From contig NC_044550.1 of assembly GCF_007565055.1 (NCBI RefSeq), forward strand, positions 88,316,174 to 88,380,173: a DNA stretch of 64,000 nucleotides. Reading direction: 5' to 3'. The position numbers and the translations under genes were made by a program. The DNA is from Rhinopithecus roxellana (lineage: Eukaryota; Chordata; Mammalia; Primates; Cercopithecidae). The notes under the pieces are model-generated. The model was not told where the DNA came from. It saw only the letters and a program-made list of their open reading frames with translations, and did not search any database. Below are positions 1 to 11,290 of this stretch, piece after piece (position 1 is the first letter of the stretch; each line of letters starts with the position of its first letter).

Positions 1-114
1 TAGAAGCATTCAGGCTGTTCCATCAGCCCGGGTCTCTGGGAAAAGAGATCCTTGAGAAAGCCACATGAAGCTCAGGAGGAAGAAACACCTTCGACTATGA
101 AATAAAATGTTTAG

Positions 115-262
115 GTGAAGAATAAATGTTTGAGGTCATGGATATCTTAATAACCCTGATTTGTTCATTACAAATACATTACATTGTATGTATGTATCAA
201 AATATCACATGTACATCATCAATATGGAAAAGCATTATGTATCAATAAAAAGCAAAAAAGGC
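115..262 (+). repeat. old L1 3' UTR fragment
   Basis: The stretch resembles the terminal 3' UTR of mammalian-wide L1 subfamilies: 'ggtcatggatatcttaat', then 'caaaatatcacatgtac', and finally 'atgtatcaataaaaagc' with an A-rich end. A similar 3' end is seen at 40340-40465. Confidence 0.5.
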
Positions 263-296
263 CACCATTTTAATAAAATAGAATAACATTCTACAA

Positions 297-430
297 CGAG
301 TAAAAGTCTCCTGCCAATCTGTGATGGATATGTGCTATGAGAAATCTCCCTTTGTGTTTTAAGCCACTGAGATTTAATGGCATTTTGTTACTATAGCTTT
401 ACTTAAAGTCTACCCTGATTGACACTGTGA
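297..430 (+). repeat. possible MaLR-type LTR 3' end
   Basis: It contains 'gttttaagccactgagattt' followed by 'ttgttacta', the characteristic closing part of MLT1-like LTRs, and 'tctcctgccaatctgtgatgg' before it. The remainder of the LTR may be in 1-114, split by the L1 fragment. Assigned by eye only. Confidence 0.4.
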
Positions 431-996
431 CTCTGCACTGCTCCATGGCTACTGACTATATCATGGCTAAAACAATTCCACTGTAGTGCATTTTGCTGTT
501 CCTCCTCCTCTCCTGCTGGGAGGGAAACACCTACTTTCCATTTCTTTGATCTTCTTTCAGAAGAGACTCCCACAAGGTTCCTGAGGGGAATCAGCTTCTT
601 TACAGTCCAGGTTATCTTCTTAAAGAATGCAGATACTGAGTCCTGGGACAGAGGATGAAAAACACAGATTTGCAAGCACTCTTATCTGCAACAACAACCC
701 ATTTAAAAATTTCCACCCTCATACTTAATTTATCATATGCTCCCAGATTTATGCTTCACCTCTACATTTTATTTCAGAGCTCAAGATGCTTCTTCCTTCT
801 GACTGTCATGTGGCTTTGCTCAAGGATCCGTTGGTTCAATCATCAGACCTCCTAGGGCTATTACCGACGTCGTACGATGTGGCCGTAAATTACAGTACAA
901 GGAATTTGACAGAGAAAATCTTCATAAATGAAATGTGAGAGAACCAAAAAATGGTAAAAGTTTTACTCTTTATAAAGGACTATCGATGGGCTAAAG
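431..996. other. intergenic stretch downstream of GASK1B, nothing recognised
   Basis: This is AT-rich single-copy-looking sequence. Short open frames on both strands have no recognisable motif. No RNA gene or clear repeat was seen. Confidence 0.5.
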
Positions 997-1210
997 CAGT
1001 GGTTCTCAACTGGGAAATGATTGTGCCTCCCAGAGACATTTTGCAATGTCTAGAGAATTCTTTGCTGTCACACCTGTACAGGCTGCTAATGGCATCCAGT
1101 GGGTAGAGGCCAGGGATGCTGCTGAACATCTTGCAATCCACAGGAGAGCTACCCGTGACAAAGAATTACCTGACTCAAAATGTCCCTAGTTCAGGGATTC
1201 AGAAAACCCA
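997..1210 (+). mobile_element. MER20 (hAT-type non-autonomous DNA transposon)
   Basis: It starts 'cagtggttctcaactggga' and contains 'agagacattttgcaatgtct', 'gggtagaggccagggatgct' and 'caaagaattacctgactcaa', matching MER20 along its whole length. The flanks carry an 8-bp duplication (ggctaaag at 989-996, ggctaaaa at 1211-1218), as expected for hAT elements. MER20 copies are known from other loci as sources of decidual regulatory elements. No such role can be read here. Confidence 0.85.
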
Positions 1211-1589
1211 GGCTAAAATCAGGTTTTAATTAGAAATTTGTCCTTAATTAGGAATTTGCTTCTCTGGATGCTGCCACATCCCTCCTCTCTAAACATAGCA
1301 TGTCCTTTCTATCTGAGATAAAATTTTTGGTATTGCAAGCACTAAAGGAATACTAACAGTAATACACAATAAGAACAGCAAGTAGCATTGCCATAGTAGC
1401 CACCAAAACTTTTGGGAAAGTCCTATCTTTTAACTGTCATTTGTTACCTGATTAAAAGAGAAGAAAATTGACTCCCTCCTAGGAGAAGCTATAAATTATT
1501 TGCACATTCTCTTTCAAAAGAACTGAATCTTGCAAGCTTAATCATAACGTATTCTCAGAAAGTTAGGGGGAATATCGGGATCAGAGTTG

Positions 1590-1888
1590 TTTCTTTTTTC
1601 TTTTCTTTTCTTTTTATTATACTTTAAGTTCTGGGATACATGTGCAGAACATGCAGGTTTGTTACACACATGCCATGGTGGTTTGCTGCACCCATCAACC
1701 CATCAGCTACTTTAGGTATTTCTCCTAACGCTATTCCTCCCCTAGCCCCCCACCCCTCGACAGGCCCTGGTGTGTGATGTTCCCCTCCCTGTGTCCATGT
1801 GTTCTCATTGTTCAACTCCCACTTATGAGTGAGAACATGTGGTGTTTGGTTTTCTGTTCTTGTGTTAGTTTGCTAAGAATGATGGTTT
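1590..1888 (-). mobile_element. 5'-truncated L1 (primate L1P), 3' end
   Basis: Antisense copy of the L1 3' UTR and terminal ORF2, beginning with a T-rich tract (the A-tail on the minus strand), then 'actttaagttctgggataca', 'ttgttacacacatgccatgg' and 'gagtgagaacatgtggtgtt'. About 300 bases, severely truncated. The short open frames inside are fragments of this element. Confidence 0.9.
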
Positions 1889-2823
1889 TTTTAATACTCC
1901 TGAGAGCCTGAAATGAGTGTACAGAACACGATATCTTGTTCTTTTAAACAGAAGCAGAGCCAATAACATAGGGTACTTTATAAACCAAATAACGTCTGGT
2001 GTCCTGAAGCTAACGACACTGTTGGCACATCTTGCAGAATCACAGCTGTTTCAGTCTCATTTAGTGACTTGTCCCACTCTCTCGCAGCCCAGTTTGCCTT
2101 TCGAAATATAGCACAGCTAGCTATTCTGCAGCAGTGATTAAAGCCACTGGCAAGAGTAGTTTTTTTATTTGTTAGCTCTTTGTCTCAAAAGCTTTAGAAA
2201 TCTTGACAAGTACTCTTACAAAATACAGATAACTTTCTTAAAAGAAGACGCATAGAGATTTCTTAATGTACACATGACTGTGCATATTTTTATCAACAAA
2301 CTAAATACACTTTAGAGTCATGAGAATAAAATGGTACCTTTCTAAGATGAAAAAAAAATGTTGAACAAATTTAACCACATGCAATGTCGTTTTAAGAAAG
2401 GATTCCTGTGACTTCATTCGCTTACCATGTGCATTTTTAGGTTGCAAAACAGTCTGCCAGCAACCCTTCTTAGTCAGACCTTTCTTACAGCAAAGCCCTA
2501 TCCCGGAGGACTAAAGAGCTTAAAAATTGGTGAAGATGCCATATTTTGACATAAGACAGCTATGTGTAAATTGGAAGTGGGGCAAAAGGTGACATGAGCA
2601 TAGACAGTTCAAACTCCTCTAACAGGCAAAAAGAACAGTAAGAAATGGTTACAGTTCTTTGCATAAATGTCAAGGAAATAATTCCTTTGGGAAAAATTCA
2701 TTCATTTGTTTAGGAAGTTGTTTAATAAAAAGCAGGAGTATTATGGTAATGCCCAGAAAACCATTGGCAGTAAATCATTCAATAGCATACACTGACTGTA
2801 TTTCTCCTATACTCCAAAACACA

Positions 2824-2877
2824 ATTTTTTTTTATTACACTTTAAGTTCTGGGATACATGTGCAGAACATGCAGGTT
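2824..2877 (-). mobile_element. 54-bp minimal L1 insertion
   Basis: A T run followed by 'attacactttaagttctggg' and 'atacatgtgcagaacatgca' is nearly the same sequence as 1614-1660, but it stops after about 45 bases. The heptamer tccaaaa occurs at 2813-2819 and 2878-2884 and looks like the target-site duplication. This is an extremely 5'-truncated retrotransposition event. Confidence 0.75.
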
Positions 2878-3362
2878 TCCAAAATGTAAAATCATGACTC
2901 TCAAGCAAATAAAAGTATGTGGCTCTGTGGTCAAATGTTTATTAAAGCAAAATTTTCAACAGATGAAAAACCGATTCATACGAAAATGTTAAATGAATAG
3001 ATTACAAAGATTTTATTCAAATAATCAATTACTGATGGAACCAGTGAGATGGTAAAAACCATTTAAAAGAGTATTTCAAAAGCCAAATATTTATAGGCAA
3101 TATTAGGATAAGATTGTTGGACTAGATTAAAACTGGTTAATGCCCAACAGAGTAATAAATTGTATTCATTAAGTTTATCTCTTCCACCAGAAAGAAATTG
3201 TTTGCATCTCTACGGAACAAAAGTCTACAAGTCTTTGCCCTCCTGCATTGTTAAGTAGCCCATGTAATAGAAAATTAAGCCCAGTATTGCACTGAAAAAA
3301 CACACAAAACTCTTTTCTGGCTATTTCCAAGTTTCATATAATTTTTCTGACAAGTCAATTCT

Positions 3363-3560
3363 TTCTTTTCTTTTTCTTCTTTTTCAACATTTATTTTAGA
3401 TTCAGTGGGTAAACGTGCAGGGTTGTTACCTGGGCATACTGCATGATACTGAAGTTTGGGATATGAACCCATCACCTACGTACTGAGCATAACACCCAAG
3501 AATTAGTTTTTCAACACTTGTCCGCCTCTAGTAGTCCCAAGTGTCAAGTGTTATCATCTT
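3363..3560 (-). mobile_element. older L1 3' end fragment
   Basis: T-rich start, then 'tttattttagattcagtggg', 'gttacctgggcatactgcat', 'tgaacccatcacctacgtac' and a close at 'agtagtcccaagtgtc'. This is the diverged antisense L1 3' UTR layout (L1PB/L1MA type). Confidence 0.7.
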
Positions 3561-4019
3561 TATCTGACAAGTCTAGTTCTTTCATGAATGAAAGTTCTTG
3601 ATTATTGTTTATGATACTTAATTTTTTAAAAAAGGTCTTTATCATCTTTATTTGACCCACGTTCAATTTACATATAATTTTCAGATGAATGCTCTAAATG
3701 TGTGCTTGTTCTGTGCTGATATAAACATAAGAATTTCATAAGACAGTGTGTAAATAAATCTACATCTAGGTATTTTATTCATTATGTATAAGATAAAGTA
3801 TATTTAATGGCACAATAGAATAAACAGGCTATGATTACAAGTCCAAAGATTACAAATATAATGATGATATCAAATATATGCACACACAAACACAATCCAA
3901 CAAAATTCTTGACTCTATTTCTTTATTCAGAGCTAAAGGTAGCAAACATTCCTCTGTACCTAGCTTTTGAAAACACATCTACAAAAGCAAATGAACTCAT
4001 CTACAAAATAAAAAGCACG

Positions 4020-6551
4020 TATCTTTAATTTCTAATGTTTTATTATAGATTTTTAAGATACATATTTATTTTTATATTATTAGCTTAAAGAAAGTAAGTC
4101 ACACAAGAATAAGCTTTGCATGTCTGCTAAGGTAAATTATTACATTATAAATTGGTTATAAAGTTATAAATAAAACACATATTGTGCTTATGTGAATGAA
4201 ACCACAGCATAATCGGAGTGCATTTGAAATGCACAGAGTATTCTCATTGTTTCAATAAGACAAAAGAAGAGCGTTACCTATTAGAATTAAAAGCCTGGCC
4301 TTCAGCTATCCATTAGTCAAAAATAATTCATCATGAATTACTCATTGGTTACAAAACAAAATTGTTAAAATCAAAGGTGACTAAAATAAACATGTTCCTG
4401 GGCCTTTCATTTAATAAGCATTTTGGAATAACTGGAGGCAAATAAACAAAGTTAAATCCTCACGTGGGAGGACCAGACTACCCAACAGCAGTGTAGCTTG
4501 AGACTCAAAAGTTAAAGCCAGCTTCTAAAAAGCCTGTTAGTACTACCGTCAATATGATAAATTTGGATAAAGATGGCAAAAAAAAAAAAAAAAATGTGAT
4601 AAGCAGTAAAAATGCAAACATGCCACCTTGGTAAGACTTGCCAAAAGAGTTATTTCAAGTCAGTGGCTCAAAGTAGAATTCCAGTCTCCAAATTTTCGTT
4701 AGGCTAATTTTCATTAAGAGGATGATTTATAAGAGAAGAAAAGGATCTTAAAAATCCCAGAGACAGTGAGTAAAAGTGGAGACTCAAAAGAGCCAAGGAG
4801 TACTATAAATCTGTAGAAGCAGAGGGAAGCGCTCAGGTCAATCGAGGGAGCACTGAAGAGGAAGATAGTCCAAAGCTCAACTGTCCCGGGTGCAAGCACA
4901 GCCCATAAGGGTGCTAAAAGTAGTACATGAATGTGAGCCTAGAAAAGCTACAATTAGATTTTCAAATGATCTCTCTCTCCTTGGTCCATCTTCTCTTACA
5001 CTTAAAACATTATTTTGACATTTTGTTCTACACTTGTATCAATTAGATCTACAGATTTTTTTTCAAATCCAGCGTCTATTGTAATGTTGTTAGTAGTTCT
5101 CTTTCACACAGATATTGAGTTACCCTCGACCAGAACAAAGAAAATGTGGTGTATTTTAGCAATAACAGACATAACTATGAAAAGACAGGAGAGAATGTAT
5201 TATAAACATTCTCAAATTGTATTTTTAAACTTTCAGGAAATGAAAAAGTTACAAATTGAACTTTTAAATAAGAAGTAGGATGTGTAAGGGCAGGAGGGTA
5301 ACGGTAATCTATTCTGAATTTGAAACTCTATGTGAGTATTTACCATATGTGACCATCTTGGGTATTGGCAAAGGACATAAAGACGCAACACACAAACCTC
5401 TTCCCAGCTAATTTAAGAAGGTTAGAAGGAGTTTGGAGAGGATTATTTGAGGCTTAATATTGTCCAAATGTACTGTTTTAGTTCTAGCCATGAGGAAAAT
5501 TGATCAGAGGCAGGTTTTAACTTACTTTGTTCAAATTACTCATGTTGAAATAAGCCAGATAATATATTGAAACACCTTCAATATTGGGACCAATTCTCAG
5601 TATCTGGGCAGTAACCATTAAATCAAATTAAAATATAATTACATAGAACAAATGTTAAGGAATTCACTACTATTAATAAAATGTACATAAATTATATTAC
5701 ATTGTTTGTAAAAGTAACAAAATTTTTAAAGAGAAATCCATTTTAAAATGATACTCTGTAAGTACATTTTCAGATAGGTAAATTCATACTTCAGAATTAT
5801 TTAATTTCTCAGCCACTAGACATAAATTGGACCGAAACAGAGAGAGTAAAACTCTTTAATATGTAAATTGTCAGATGTGAATGATTTCCATAGTGACAAC
5901 AAAACAAATTTCTAAAAAGGAATGGAAAATATGATTCTTGCTACTTAAATGGCTGATTATTTATAGACACAATAGAAAATATACTGATGATTTTGCAAAT
6001 AAACCAGCATTTCTGTTTAAATGTATGGTCAGTTCTGATACTCTTGCAGGCTGTGAGCCTCAGTGTTCCCATGTAGAGTTGCCTCGGGGTAGTGTGGAGG
6101 CTGCTCTATGTTAACAATCAGCAACAGAAGAACGTCAAGAATCATTCTTATTAGTATTTGGTCAGAACAGTCAAAATGGCATAAAATATGCTTTGTTAAT
6201 GGAGTCAGTACCTCTGGCTTGCACTTTTCTATTAAACAACATGACAAATGTTTTCAAAACTTAGCTAGAACAATAACTGAAGCTTCTGTTGTCAGATGTT
6301 CAGACTCACACATAGCATGATGTTACAGAAAAATATAAACAAATACTTCTTAAGTAGTTTGTTTTTTAAAACCTTTTTAAGTATGCATACAGTGCTCAGT
6401 TCCACTATAGCTACTTGGTTAAAGTCATTTATTTTATGTATTCATCTACACTGCCTCATTGCTAAACACGCTTGAGGTTGATGTGCTTGATTTAAAAACA
6501 AAACCAAAAATGCATAAATATATCTAACATCCTAGCCAGAAAATTCTTTTG
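4020..6551 (-). other. GASK1B: GASK1B 3' UTR (left end inferred)
   Basis: This AT-rich sequence follows the stop codon. I place the end near 4020 because two minus-strand AATAAA hexamers (4070-4065 and 4043-4038) precede a U/GU-rich stretch at about 4018-4003, the usual layout of a poly(A) site. An earlier AATAAA exists at 6433-6428 and others lie further left (around 3778, 3648), so shorter or longer forms are possible. I saw no convincing interspersed repeat in this stretch. A poly(A) run on the plus strand sits at 4579-4595. Confidence 0.4.
4038..4070 (-). terminator. candidate polyadenylation signals of GASK1B
   Basis: Two AATAAA hexamers on the minus strand lie 27 bases apart, followed by a T/GT-rich element 20-35 bases downstream. 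The match is to the general poly(A)-site layout, and no transcript data are available here. Confidence 0.35.
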
Positions 6552-6759
6552 TCATTCATTCATAGGTAATACTTTGGCCCCGTGTGCATTGATATAGGTG
6601 ATAAGAATTTTGGCTCTGTGTTCTATTACATCAATAAGCTTTTCAATTCCTTGTCTACCTCCTTGACTTTCCCAATAAACTTTATCAAGAAACAGAGACT
6701 GAAGGAGTTTCTGCCGTAAGTGCTGGCTCTTCAAAACAGAAACTGCAGAAGCGGGAAAC
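6552..6759 (-). CDS. GASK1B: GASK1B last coding exon: residues 451-519 and stop codon
   Basis: The acceptor is CTTTTCAG at 6760. The exon's first base completes E451, followed by FPASAVSVLKSQHLRQKLLQ and a helical C-terminal tail ending AKVLPMNE, then TGA at 6554-6552. No membrane segment or retrieval signal is visible at the C-terminus. The exon continues left into the 3' UTR. Confidence 0.97.
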
Positions 6760-9700
6760 CTGAAAAGATAAAACATGATATTCAATCTTAGTAATTGCTT
6801 GGGAATAGTACTCCTTACCCAACTGTCCTGCCTTTCATTAATCTGTCATAAATCACACTATCAAATGGCATGTTTGAGAACCAAAACATTTTTGTCACTG
6901 CCAAGATGACACTTCTCTTAATAATAATATACTAGAAGAAAGTGTTTCCAGTGAACTGAATATTCTACACCATTCAGAACATGACAGACATCTTACTTAA
7001 GGTAATTCTGTACAGTCAAACAAAGGCATGGAATTGGAAAGGATTCTATTAGCCTGGCAGAAATACTTTTCTTAGTCTTAGGCTCATTTCAGCTGTGGAA
7101 ACCCCTTTAATCTGTCAAGTAGATGGTATCCTCTGACGTATCAAGGTGAGATTTTATGCAAGAAAATATGAGAGACAAATTGATGATGACAACTTCAATA
7201 AAGTATTCTGCTTGAATACAAGTTACACAACTGAATTTATGTGAAATAATAAAAAATGTACTAAAATGAGACAAGAATCATTCAAAAACATCAAATTAAA
7301 GAAAGAATTGTCTTTGAGTCATATTATACCTCTGGAACTCTGAGGATTTAGGATCATTTTATTTAACTGGAGTACTAAGATGTTTTCAAATAAATTTAGC
7401 AAAACTGAAGTTTCAGAGAAAAGTTTTAGTTCCACAATGAAAGTCTCTCTGGAAAACCTAAGACCAATTTAGAGGGGTCTTTGCTGAATTACCTTGAAAG
7501 AATGCCTTGCGCTTGCTTTTCTTCATTTAGAAAGTAGAAAACCAGGAGTCCAGCATATACATTATCTGAAGGACTTAGCAAAATTTCTAGGTCAAAAACA
7601 TAAGTAATATTTTGCTAAATCCCCAATCTGACATTTCTCAGCTTTCATTAAAAATGCTGATAAAAGCACAGTAAAAATATTTTTTAAGAGTACATTTCTA
7701 ATAAACTCAGGTATACCTCAAAAACTATAGTAAGAACATATATACTTGCTTAAAGAGCACACTTTGCCAGAAATTTCAGGCCTTCTAAGCACCTCTTCCA
7801 AATTTCAATGGAGCACAATGGGGATGGCACAGAGGGTGCCTGAAAGCAAGAATCAGGTGCTCTGGCAGTTCTGAGGCTGCAGCAAGTAGAAAGGCCACAG
7901 CGCTGGACAAGCTTAATGCATGTGAGGAAGTGTGGAATGAAAGAATGTTTATAAGTCGCCCTTAGTTACCTGATGACATTACTATATAGTTGAGGGGCTA
8001 AACTTTAGGGTCTCTAGTATTAAGTAGGATTTTTGCTTTATGAAGTATTAATAGTCCATGAATTGTCAATTCTATAGCCTTTCAACTAATTTAGCTGTGG
8101 CAGGATGCATGAGATGAAATCATTAAAACCATTGGATCTCCTTAGTGGTTAATCCTTTTCATAAAAGAAAGCAAAAATATTACCTGTCTCTGCACTACAC
8201 TGATATAATAGTCGGAATATTCAATGCATAAATCGGGGATTAGAAAAGTCTTCATTTTTGCTTTTCAATGTGTGAATTATATTTTCAAAGAAGATTTAAC
8301 TTCAAATCCATTACTCCTCATAATACATTTAAACATAAATCTTCTTTGAAAGAAGAAATAAAGATATTCACATTTACGTGAATGTATGAAATGGATGGAC
8401 TGTATTCTTCAGGTACTCCTAAGTCTAAGAGGGAATTTAGGGATTTAAGAAGACCCTGTAATATCACCCTAGTAAGTGATGTCTTAGGAAAGTCAATTTT
8501 CCCATACATAAAATTTCCTTAGCTTAAAAGAGAAAGCCTGCCACACATCCTGCCTTCAATCCACAAAGAGATGGTGCAAAACAGGTATCAAGAGGGCAGG
8601 ACCCGGCAAAAAACTTATAAAATCGTGTCTCATAAAACTCTCACAGGAACAGTATTGCTCTTAATGCTTAAGTACACAAAATCCACAACATGTAAGTCAT
8701 AGAGTTTAGGAAGAATGATTGAAATATGCTCCAGAATATTATTAACAAGAGTAATAGTAACAGAGCACACCACAGTTATTACAGAAAAAAAATACTGGAC
8801 TTGGATTTGGAAGACCTGGGTTCTAACCTCAATTTTAGACCTTGCTCGTGAGCTTTCCAGCAGTCACCTAGCTTCACACAGCTGGTTACCTATTTTACCA
8901 ATGAACCCTCTATTTTTAGGTTTCTACCCTACCACAGTCTCTTAGTCAATCTGATTTCTGACTAAGGTGGGAAGTATGGAGAGTGGCTCTGCCCACTACG
9001 CGGTGGAACTTGAAATCCAGCCACAATTTCCACTGCTGGGGTTGAACAGCTCACGCTTTATAGCTGGGTTCTTGCCATTACTAAGTGTCTTAATGTCCTT
9101 TATTTCCAATAGATGTATGATCAAGTGTGCCATGAGCAGCCACTGTGTTTTAACTTCTGCATTGCAGAACTTCTTTGGTTCCCTCTCCACTCTGCATTCT
9201 TTCTGAGTCTTGCCGGATGTCCCCAAATCTTTGAGATCTTTCCTGAATTCTTGGTCAACCCTTAGTAAATAAATAATTCTTCCCTAACTAGCCTCCATAA
9301 ACCCTCTCTCTCAGGTGTTAGATACTTTTCCCCTTAATCTATATCTCCTTGAAGGATTTCAAAATGCTGAAAAATCCTCCTGCTGAATTCAACAGCCAGC
9401 TGTCCTTTGAGACTATGCCTTACTTACCAGATTGGCTGTCATTTTCCACTGCATTCATAAAAGTCACTTGAGTTCATTATGAATTTGGACATTCTGCCAT
9501 GTCAATATTTGCTTGTCTATTAGTTCTTCCCATGTTCTATGTTATGCCTAATAGTGGAGCCTCCGCCACCTGCTTATCCCTGCTCTGCCAAATCCTATGC
9601 CAGAGGTCCCTGCACTCTTGCAACAAAATCCACATGGATTTTCACAACGAGAACCAAGCAACATCATGAATGTGAAATGTAGTATGCGCTTTGTAGGCGG

Positions 9701-9908
9701 TATGGGTTGGCGATAGAGGCGCCACGGCTGCACTCCTGTTCTGTTCTTCTTGGGTTTGTTTCCCTTCTTGGGTCTCCATTCCCAGATTCCACATTCACAA
9801 TGATTTTCAAGGGTTAAAATGATCAGATGTAAGATGGGAGTTTTCTCAGAACCTTGCTACTTATCTAATATAAATGTGATGTCCTGCAGATGTTACTATA
9901 AAACTTAC
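6760..9908 (-). other. GASK1B: GASK1B intron between coding exons 4 and 5
   Basis: A 3.1-kb intron with very few repeats. A weak MIR-like segment (about 8783-8890, 'ggaagacctgggttctaacc') is the only interspersed element I can suggest. No other gene was recognised on either strand. Short open frames in 8700-9730 show no motif. Confidence 0.9.
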
Positions 9909-10135
9909 TCTTTGATGCCTTCTAACAGTTTGAAGTTTAAGTTATCTTCACTCCTGTCAAAGAAACCCTTGTTGTCTACAAAAACCAAATGCCTTGGGTC
10001 ATGCTTTCGCTGGATAATGTGTGCTAGAGCTGCAGAACCTTGGTTGTCACATTTGGGCCTCAATCCATTCTGTACACAGGCATCTTCCTTGCGAGGTCTG
10101 AATCCACAGCAATTTGTATCTAAGCGATTATAAAT
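9909..10135 (-). CDS. GASK1B: GASK1B coding exon 4: residues 376-451, NRLDTNCCG and DNKGFFD motifs
   Basis: This 227-base exon has acceptor TTTACAG at 10136 and donor GTAAGT at 9908. It encodes IYNRLDTNCCGFRPRKEDAC (376-395), a cysteine-rich block, then the segment ending VFVDNKGFFDR (426-436). In FAM20/Four-jointed-like kinases a DN-containing segment at this place supplies the metal-binding aspartate that replaces the DFG of classical kinases. By analogy D429 is the likely counterpart here, which I infer from motif position only. The last two bases (GA) are completed by the first base of the next exon to give E451. Confidence 0.96.
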
Positions 10136-10864
10136 CTGTAAATAGAAAACACAAAATCCAAGATGCTGAGTGAAAACAAAACTTGGGAAAGTTACAAGAT
10201 TTTCAAAAACCAGTGCTTTCTCAACAGCTGACTTGCCAGAATCTAAGAGGGCCAGGCTCATTTAATTAAAGGCAACTGTCAGAACAAGTCCAAGGTTCAT
10301 ATCCTTCTGACTCAGTCATAGTTATGAGCATTTCCAGCTTCTGCTAATAGATCCAAAGTCAGATTATCCAAGTCAGGCATCTCCACCCTAAATATTCAAA
10401 GTTCCCACTGACATCACATACAGACACATGGCCAGCAGAATCTCTGACTCCATGCACGACAGAAGAAACACCATTGTATTTCTATGTGTCTGGAAGGCTC
10501 TGTCTTGTTTTCTCCCTCAGGTGGTTTATGGGAAACTGGAGTTACTTCATTGCCACAAAAAGTTTATTGCAACCCCTAGTCTACCTGGACTTCAGTATTA
10601 CAGTAATCTAACTCGAAATTACATAGAAGAAATCCATTGAAAAGATGTGAGACCCAATTATAAAAACTAAAAGCACTATCTAAATGGAGGCCACAGCTAG
10701 ATTCTAAACAAGTGAACAAAATGGGCCTCTTGAACTTTATTATGGGAGTTAAGGATACCACCCTATAGAAGAGGGTAACCAGATTAATTAGAAAAAGAAG
10801 AATTGTTTCATTCCATTTCCTTTGGGCAAGGAAAGAAATAATATTTATGAATCACGTAAAATAA

Positions 10865-11075
10865 AGCCTGGGCAAAGGAATTAGATAAATTTAAGTCAAA
10901 TCTCTGCTTTCACACTTCTGAGCTCTGCAACCTTGTGCAGATTCCTTTTCATCACTGACCCTCAATTTAAACGCCTGAGTAAGAGGAATGATACTCTTTA
11001 CCTTGAACACTTGGTAGAAAGATTGATGAAAATATGTGTACACCCTCCAGCCCTGTCCCAAGCATCTATAAGACA
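10865..11075 (+). repeat. MIR SINE
   Basis: Diverged MIR layout: 'aatctctgctttcacacttc', 'tgagctctgcaaccttgtgc', 'tcactgaccctcaatttaaa' in order, matching the MIR core and the 'ctcagtttcctcat' region. Confidence 0.5.
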
Positions 11076-11144
11076 CTCAAAAAAATGAAAACTACTATTA
11101 CTCTTGTTGAGACACACCTGCATACTCTCCAAAGTTATTTACCT

Positions 11145-11290
11145 CAAAACAAGCTTCTAAGACAAAAAGTAATTTATCCATTTTAAATGAAGAAAAATTC
11201 AGCCTCAGAGACATTAAGTAACCTGCCCTGGGTAGAATATTAGTAAGTAAGTAGCAAAGTCAGGATTTAGACATAGATTTGTTTGTCTCC
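11145..11290 (-). repeat. MIR SINE, antisense
   Basis: 'ttcagcctcagagacattaa', 'gtaacctgccctgggtagaa' and 'gtagcaaagtcaggatttag' follow the antisense MIR core order. Confidence 0.5.

Noticed and set aside
9540..9740. CpG-containing intron segment with a 61-codon frame
   Set aside because: No motif, no splice sites of quality, and no repeat match. Probably neutral intron sequence.
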